A stretch of DNA of 15,180 bases from JBFGWM01 sp041588495 (GTDB taxonomy: Bacteria; Pseudomonadota; Gammaproteobacteria; Pseudomonadales; JBFGWM01), in assembly GCA_041588495.1 (NCBI GenBank), contig JBFGWM010000042.1, positions 1-15,180 on the forward strand, read 5' to 3'. A model generated the notes under the pieces. That model was not told the DNA's origin and ran no database searches. It saw only the letters and a list, made by a program, of their open reading frames with translations. Positions 9,474-15,180 of the stretch are shown here, piece by piece (within the stretch, counting starts at the first letter, position 1; every line of letters starts with the position of its first letter). The translations under genes were made by a program, and so were the position numbers.

Positions 9474-9511
9474 GTTTGCGTCGCAGTTACAGTATTGCTG
9501 GGAGCAGCCCT

Positions 9512-11467
<1,956 letters not shown>

Positions 11468-11473
11468 CACCGG

Positions 11474-11503
11474 GCCGGCCCGCGGCGAACGCGGGCCGGC
11501 GTT
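11474..11503 (+). terminator. Hairpin after ftsH, possible weak terminator or attenuator
   Basis: Perfect 10-bp GC stem (GCCGGCCCGC at 11474-11483, GCGGGCCGGC at 11491-11500) around a 7-nt loop, 6 nt after the ftsH stop. It is followed by GTTTC, so there are only three T. The very stable stem favours pausing or mRNA 3'-end protection, and the short T-run suggests incomplete termination. folP begins 25 nt beyond it with no obvious promoter, so some read-through from ftsH is likely. Confidence 0.55.
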
Positions 11504-11516
11504 TCATCCTCCCGAC

Positions 11517-11522
11517 AGGAAG
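11517..11522 (+). promoter_or_regulatory. Ribosome-binding site that sets the folP TTG start
   Basis: AGGAAG lies 6 nt before the TTG at 11529. The first in-frame ATG (codon 21, in MGVLNVTPDSFSDGG) falls inside the first conserved motif of the family, so it cannot be the real start. Confidence 0.65.
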
Positions 11523-11528
11523 CGGCCG

Positions 11529-12389
11529 TTGTATACCGGCACTCTCCGTTGCGGCACGCGGCATCTCGACCTCGCCCGCTGCCACGTCATGGGCGTTCTC
11601 AACGTCACCCCCGATTCGTTCTCCGATGGTGGTCGCTGGTACTCGGCGGCGGAGTCCGGCGTGGCGAGACAAAAAGCGCTGGAACACGCGCGGCGCATGG
11701 TCGCCGAGGGCGCGACCATCATCGACATCGGCGGCGAATCCACGCGGCCGGGCGCCGCGGCCCCGTCGGTCCAGGAAGAGATGGACCGTGTCCTGCCCCT
11801 GGTCGAACACCTTTCCGGTGAAGTCGATGCGGTGATCTCGGTGGACAGTTCCACTCCGGAACTGATGGCGGAGGCCATCCGTCTCGGCGCGGGGATGATC
11901 AACGATGTGCGTGCACTGCGTCGGGCGGGGGCTCTCGAGGCCGCGGCCGCGGGCAGTGTCGCGGTCTGCCTCATGCACATGCAGGGCGAGCCGGGCAACA
12001 TGCAGGCCGATCCCGTCTACACGGATGTGGTAGAGGAGGTCGAGCGGTTCCTCCGGGAACGGGTCGCGGCCTGCATGGAGGCGGGAATCCCGCGCGATCG
12101 CATCGTGGTGGATCCCGGCTTCGGCTTCGGCAAGACCCTGGATCACAATCTCACCCTGCTCGCTCACCTGGATCGATTCCTGGAACTCGGTCAGCCGCTG
12201 CTCGTGGGAATGTCCAGGAAATCGATGATCGGCGCGGTTCTGGACCGGCCGGTCGGGGAGCGTCTGCATGGCAGCACCGCGGTCGCCCTCATCGCCGCGA
12301 TGAGGGGTGCTAATATTATCCGGGTACACGATGTCGCGCCGACGGTGGACGGCCTCCGCATGTTCGAGGCGGTGCGGAACGCGGAGTGA
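11529..12389 (+). CDS. folP: Dihydropteroate synthase
   Basis: Condenses p-aminobenzoate with the pterin pyrophosphate in folate synthesis; it is the target of sulfonamides. It has 286 aa from a TTG start (282 in E. coli). The TIM-barrel signatures are complete: MGVLNVTPDSFSDGG (21-35), IIDIGGESTRPGA (64-76), ISVDSSTPELMAEA (103-116), INDVRAL (124-130), DPGFGFGKTLDHN (195-207), GMSRKS (227-232) and IRVHDV (264-269). The Asn, Arg, Lys and His residues expected for pterin and pyrophosphate binding lie in these motifs. I see no insertion in the TRPGA loop of the kind linked to sulfonamide resistance. Its stop is 3 nt before the glmM ATG and its last codons supply the glmM ribosome-binding site, so the two are probably translationally coupled, as in many gammaproteobacteria. 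Confidence 0.97.
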   Translation: MYTGTLRCGTRHLDLARCHVMGVLNVTPDSFSDGGRWYSAAESGVARQKALEHARRMVAEGATIIDIGGESTRPGAAAPSVQEEMDRVLPLVEHLSGEVDAVISVDSSTPELMAEAIRLGAGMINDVRALRRAGALEAAAAGSVAVCLMHMQGEPGNMQADPVYTDVVEEVERFLRERVAACMEAGIPRDRIVVDPGFGFGKTLDHNLTLLAHLDRFLELGQPLLVGMSRKSMIGAVLDRPVGERLHGSTAVALIAAMRGANIIRVHDVAPTVDGLRMFEAVRNAE

Positions 12390-12392
12390 GCT

Positions 12393-13733
12393 ATGAGCAG
12401 GAAATATTTCGGCACCGACGGAATCCGCGGGACGGTTGGCGAACCGCCGATCACCCCGGAGTTCGTGCTCAAGCTCGGCTGGGCGGTGGGCAAGGTTTTC
12501 GCCAGTCGTCCCAACAGCAAGGTATTGATTGGCAAGGATACGCGGATCTCGGGATATCTTTTCGAATCCGCCCTGGAGGCCGGGCTGTCCGCCGCGGGCG
12601 TGAACATCCGTCTGCTGGGCCCCATGCCGACGCCGGCAATCGCCTACCTGACGCGTACCTTCAAGGCCCAGGCCGGGATCGTGATCAGCGCCTCCCATAA
12701 CGCGTTCCCCGATAACGGCATCAAGTTTTTCTCCCAGGACGGCACCAAGCTGCCGGACGACGTCGAACTGGCCATTGAGGCCCAGATTGATGAGCCGATG
12801 ACTACGGCCGCGCCCGATGCCCTCGGCAAGGCGGCGCGGATTTCCGACGCCGCGGGGCGCTACATCGAGTTCTGCAAGAGCACCTTTCCGCTGGCCACCG
12901 ACCTGCACGGGCTCAAGGTGGTGCTCGACTGCGCCAATGGCGCGACCTACCACGTGGCGCCCGGAGTGTTCCGGGAAATGGGCGCCGAGGTGGTGCCGAT
13001 TTTCGTCAGCCCCGACGGCCTGAACATCAATGAGAACTGCGGATCCACCCACCCGGAAACCCTGCGCCAGCGGGTGGTCGATGAGCACGCCGACCTGGGC
13101 ATCGCCTTTGATGGTGATGGTGACCGGCTGGTGATGGTCGACCAGAACGGCGAGGTGGTGGATGGCGACGAGATCCTGTTTGCCATCGCCCGCGACTGCA
13201 AGGAGCGTGGCGTCCTCAAGGGTGGGGTGGTCGGTACCCTGATGAGCAACCTGGGGCTGGAACTGGCCATGCAGGAACTGGGCATCCCCTTCCACCGGGC
13301 CAACGTGGGCGACCGCTACGTGATGGCGGCCCTGGCCGAACGGGAATGGTGCCTGGGTGGGGAGACCTCGGGACACATCGTCTGCCGCGGGGTGACCACC
13401 ACCGGGGACGGTATCGTCGCCGCCCTGCAGGTGGTCGGGGCCATGCTGGCGCGCGAGGCACCGCTCCACGAACTCCGCGAGGGCATGCACAAGTGCCCGC
13501 AGAAGATGATCAACGTGCGGGTGCGCGAGCGTGGCGACATCTCGGCGCACCCGGATGTCAGCGCCGCGGTGGAAGCGGCGACCAGCGAACTGGCCGGCCG
13601 CGGTCGCGTGTTGCTGAGAGCCTCGGGAACCGAGCCGGTTGTCCGGGTGATGGTCGAGGGCGAGGACGAGGCCGTGGTCGATCGCATCGTCGCCGAACTT
13701 GCCGGGGTGGTGGAACGCGCTGCCGCCGGCTGA
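12393..13733 (+). CDS. glmM: Phosphoglucosamine mutase
   Basis: Converts glucosamine-6-phosphate to glucosamine-1-phosphate, the step toward UDP-GlcNAc for peptidoglycan and lipopolysaccharide. It has 446 aa (445 in E. coli). Four alpha-D-phosphohexomutase domains are present. The N-terminus FGTDGIRG (6-13) is canonical. The phosphoserine loop is ISASHN, with catalytic Ser101. The magnesium loop is DGDGDR (240-245). The sugar-binding loop is GGETSGH (322-328). The C-terminal phosphate-binding loop is RASGTEP (409-415). The serine must be phosphorylated for activity in this family. The ATG lies 3 nt after the folP stop, with GGAG/GTGAG in the end of folP as ribosome-binding site. No strong terminator follows; a promoter-like sequence for tpiA starts 12 nt after the stop. 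Confidence 0.98.
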   Translation: MSRKYFGTDGIRGTVGEPPITPEFVLKLGWAVGKVFASRPNSKVLIGKDTRISGYLFESALEAGLSAAGVNIRLLGPMPTPAIAYLTRTFKAQAGIVISASHNAFPDNGIKFFSQDGTKLPDDVELAIEAQIDEPMTTAAPDALGKAARISDAAGRYIEFCKSTFPLATDLHGLKVVLDCANGATYHVAPGVFREMGAEVVPIFVSPDGLNINENCGSTHPETLRQRVVDEHADLGIAFDGDGDRLVMVDQNGEVVDGDEILFAIARDCKERGVLKGGVVGTLMSNLGLELAMQELGIPFHRANVGDRYVMAALAEREWCLGGETSGHIVCRGVTTTGDGIVAALQVVGAMLAREAPLHELREGMHKCPQKMINVRVRERGDISAHPDVSAAVEAATSELAGRGRVLLRASGTEPVVRVMVEGEDEAVVDRIVAELAGVVERAAAG

Positions 13734-13745
13734 CCCGTCACCGGG

Positions 13746-13774
13746 TTGCCAAAATTGCCCGATTTTTATAACAT
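13746..13774 (+). promoter_or_regulatory. Candidate sigma-70 promoter for tpiA
   Basis: -35 TTGCCA (13746-13751, 5/6) and -10 TAACAT (13769-13774, 4/6) with an ideal 17-bp spacer. An overlapping TATAAC (13767-13772) is a better -10 but with a 15-bp spacer. This is the most AT-rich patch in the 74-bp glmM–tpiA gap. Transcription would start near 13781, at the base of the next hairpin. Confidence 0.5.
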
Positions 13775-13780
13775 TCTGCG

Positions 13781-13794
13781 CCCGCTGAAGCGGG
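13781..13794 (+). other. Hairpin abutting the tpiA ribosome-binding site
   Basis: CCCGC (13781-13785) and GCGGG (13790-13794) form a 5-bp GC stem with a TGAA tetraloop. The right arm runs into the Shine-Dalgarno sequence GGAGGAG (13793-13799), which lies 8 nt before the ATG. If transcription starts at the promoter above, this would be a stem at the very 5' end of the mRNA, which is a stabilising arrangement known from other bacterial mRNAs. The function here is inference. Confidence 0.45.
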
Positions 13795-13807
13795 AGGAGT
13801 ATCTGTG

Positions 13808-14557
13808 ATGCGCCGACGCTTTGTAGCCGGAAACTGGAAGATGCACGGGAGCCGGGCCCAGGCCGCGGGACTTGCGGCATCGGTCAGGGCGGGCCTCGAG
13901 GGTTCGCCGGTGGAGGTCGTCGTCTGTCCTCCCTACCCCCTGCTGGAGACAGTGGGACGGGTGCTGGATGGCGCCGAGATCGGTTTGGGTGCCCAGGACC
14001 TCAGCGAACATCGCGAGGGTGCCTATACCGGGGAAGTCTCGGCAGGCATGCTGGCCGAGGCCGGTTGCGGGTACGTCATCATCGGCCATTCCGAGCGGCG
14101 CACCTGGCATGGCGAGAGTGATGAACTGGTTGCCCGCAAGTTTGCGGCTGCCGTGGCCGCCGGCCTGGTGCCGATTTTCTGCCTGGGAGAGACCCGGGAA
14201 GAGCGCGAGGCGGGCGAGATGGAGGCCGTGGTGGGGCGCCAGGTCGACAGCATCCTTCACAACCTGGATGCAGAGGCGGTCCGGCGTTCGGTGTTCGCCT
14301 ACGAGCCGGTCTGGGCGATCGGCACCGGGTTGACGGCGACCCCGGAACAGGCCCAGGAGGTGCATGCGCTGATCCGGGGTCGGGTTGCGGAACGCGACCC
14401 CGATGCGGCACACTCGCTGCGCATCGTGTATGGCGGCAGCGTGAAGGCGGACAATGCCGCGCAGTTGTTCGGGATGCCGGACATCGATGGTGGCCTGATC
14501 GGGGGCGCTTCCCTGAAGGCCGCGGATTTCATGGCGATCTGCCAGGCGGCGGAGTAG
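13808..14557 (+). CDS. tpiA: Triosephosphate isomerase
   Basis: Interconverts dihydroxyacetone phosphate and glyceraldehyde-3-phosphate in glycolysis and gluconeogenesis. It has 249 aa (255 in E. coli), one TIM barrel. The catalytic residues are intact: Asn9 and Lys11 in GNWKMHG, His94 in IIGHSERR, and Glu166 in AYEPVWAIGTG, which also contains the flexible loop 6. The phosphate-binding YGGSVK lies at 208-213 and GGASLK at 232-237. I chose the ATG at 13808, 8 nt after GGAGGAG. A GTG directly before it (13805) is in frame and would only add one residue. It probably has its own promoter upstream and may also be read through from glmM. secG follows after 96 bp. Confidence 0.97.
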   Translation: MRRRFVAGNWKMHGSRAQAAGLAASVRAGLEGSPVEVVVCPPYPLLETVGRVLDGAEIGLGAQDLSEHREGAYTGEVSAGMLAEAGCGYVIIGHSERRTWHGESDELVARKFAAAVAAGLVPIFCLGETREEREAGEMEAVVGRQVDSILHNLDAEAVRRSVFAYEPVWAIGTGLTATPEQAQEVHALIRGRVAERDPDAAHSLRIVYGGSVKADNAAQLFGMPDIDGGLIGGASLKAADFMAICQAAE

Positions 14558-14562
14558 CCGGG

Positions 14563-14593
14563 GCAACCGACTGGCACCGATGCCGGTGGTTGC
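14563..14593 (+). other. Hairpin after tpiA
   Basis: Outer stem GCAACC (14563-14568)/GGTTGC (14588-14593) encloses an inner stem ACCG (14576-14579)/CGGT (14584-14587), with 7 unpaired bases on the left side. It starts 5 nt after the tpiA stop. GGGAAAAGGGG follows with no T-run, so it is not a typical intrinsic terminator. The rest of the 96-bp gap is AT-richer toward secG (14621-14653) and holds the secG ribosome-binding site TAAGG (14644-14648), but no -35/-10 pair at proper spacing. Confidence 0.4.
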
Positions 14594-14653
14594 GGGAAAA
14601 GGGGTTGAACCTGGTTCGACGCTTTTAAAGAGTTTTGAAAGAGTAAGGTTTTG

Positions 14654-15097
14654 ATGGAACAACTGATTCTGGTGGCCCACGTGCTGGCCTCGCTGGCCCT
14701 CGTCGTCCTGGTGCTGTTGCAGCAGGGCAAGGGCGCGGAGATGGGCGCATCCTTCGGAAGCGGCGCCTCGCAGACCCTGTTTGGGAGCGCCGGTTCGGTC
14801 GGCTTCCTGGGCCGGGCGACGGCGGTGATCGCCACTATCTTTTTCCTCACCAGCTTTGCGCTGGCCATTGTCGCGAGTCGCAAGGCCGCAGAGGTGGACG
14901 AGTTCCGCTTCCAGGTGCCGGGGTCGGCCGAGGTGGTCGAGGAGGCGGTTCCCGAAGATATCGACGAGGTTCCGGTGTTGCCCGAAGTCCCGGTCATCGA
15001 GGACGAGTTCCCCGTGCCCGCGGAATCGCCGGAGTCCGCCGGAGAATCGTCTGGCGAGGCCGGTCGGGAAAAACCGCTGATCCCGGAGATCGAGTAA
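14654..15097 (+). CDS. secG: Protein translocase subunit SecG
   Basis: Small inner-membrane subunit of the SecYEG channel that assists SecA-driven protein export. It has 147 aa, clearly longer than the 110 aa of E. coli. Membrane segment 1 spans about 3-21 and membrane segment 2 about 54-74. The conserved cytoplasmic-loop signature LLQQGKGAEMGASFGSGASQ lies at 21-40, followed by TLFGSAG. From about residue 80 a tail rich in Glu, Asp, Pro and Val begins, with repeated VP/LP pairs, and runs to the end. I chose the ATG at 14654, 5 nt after TAAGG; a TTG directly before it (14651) would add one residue. The secG to tRNA-Leu order is common in gammaproteobacteria. Confidence 0.95.
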   Translation: MEQLILVAHVLASLALVVLVLLQQGKGAEMGASFGSGASQTLFGSAGSVGFLGRATAVIATIFFLTSFALAIVASRKAAEVDEFRFQVPGSAEVVEEAVPEDIDEVPVLPEVPVIEDEFPVPAESPESAGESSGEAGREKPLIPEIE

Positions 15098-15098
15098 G

Positions 15099-15119
15099 CC
15101 GGACGGCACTGGCCGCCGG
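15099..15119 (+). terminator. Hairpin between secG and tRNA-Leu, possible weak terminator or processing site
   Basis: CCGG-CGGC (15099-15107, one bulged A) pairs with GCCG-CCGG (15112-15119) around an ACTG loop, directly after the secG stop. It is followed by GGAACATAATTT, which has no proper T-run. It could weakly terminate secG or mark the 3' end left when the tRNA is cut from a joint transcript. No promoter at the right distance for the tRNA is visible: CATAAT (15123-15128) is too close. Confidence 0.4.
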
Positions 15120-15130
15120 GAACATAATTT

Positions 15131-15180
15131 GCCGAAGTGGTGGAATTGGTAGACACGCTGTCTTGAGGGGGCAGTGGCGA
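15131..15180 (+). tRNA. tRNA-Leu (anticodon GAG), 3' part cut by window end
   Basis: The first 50 nt of a leucine tRNA, closely resembling E. coli leuU. The acceptor 5' strand is GCCGAAG (15131-15137). The D-stem is GTG/CAC (15140-15142 and 15154-15156), with the D-loop containing TTGGTAGA. The anticodon stem CTGTC/GGCAG (15158-15162 and 15170-15174) holds a 7-nt loop with anticodon GAG at 15165-15167, which reads CUC and CUU. The sequence then enters the long variable arm (TGGCGA) typical of class II leucine tRNAs, and the window ends. The T-arm and the 3' acceptor strand are outside. Confidence 0.95.

Noticed and set aside
14563..14620. Possible tRNA remnant between tpiA and secG
   Set aside because: Only a T-loop-like GGTTCGA is present; no anticodon or acceptor stem can be built around it.

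Overview
The window is a compact block of bacterial housekeeping genes from a GC-rich gammaproteobacterium. Protein similarity (recalled, not searched) and gene order both support this: dnaK–dnaJ–dapB–carA–carB–greA–yhbY–rlmE–ftsH–folP–glmM–tpiA–secG–tRNA-Leu is the order known from Pseudomonas and from Chromatiales-type gammaproteobacteria. Codon third positions are overwhelmingly G or C. I cannot name a genus. A high-GC Chromatiales/Ectothiorhodospiraceae-like or pseudomonad-like organism is an inference.

Layout. Positions 1-2471 hold the 3' two thirds of dnaK and complete dnaJ (Hsp70 chaperone and its co-chaperone). dapB (2532-3332, lysine and cell-wall precursor synthesis) follows. A 178-bp gap (3333-3510) carries a promoter-like sequence, two competing short hairpins and a textbook intrinsic terminator. 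Then come the two carbamoyl-phosphate synthetase subunits, carA and carB, separated by 1 nt, and greA, which overlaps carB by 1 nt. yhbY (8374-8688) is the only gene on the minus strand. It converges tail to tail on greA and diverges from rlmE. rlmE, ftsH, folP, glmM, tpiA and secG then run on the plus strand, and the window ends inside a tRNA-Leu(GAG) gene.

How the genes relate. They are not one pathway. The themes are protein quality control (DnaK, DnaJ, FtsH), precursor synthesis (DapB, CarAB, FolP, GlmM), ribosome maturation (YhbY, RlmE), transcription elongation (GreA), glycolysis (TpiA) and secretion (SecG). FtsH, RlmE and YhbY are a common neighbourhood, as are FolP and GlmM, which are probably translationally coupled (3 nt apart).

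Novelty. I found no mobile element, CRISPR array, toxin-antitoxin pair, phage gene or unfamiliar protein, and every plus-strand stretch longer than about 180 bp is coding. I do not think an undescribed multi-gene system is present. The most interesting non-coding signal is the possible transcription attenuator ahead of carA. Smaller points are several probable TTG/GTG starts, a SecG with a long acidic tail, a YhbY whose GxxG loop reads AxxG, and a Thr-to-Ser change in the UMP site of CarB. Very long antisense reading frames (859 and 676 codons) are GC-bias shadows.
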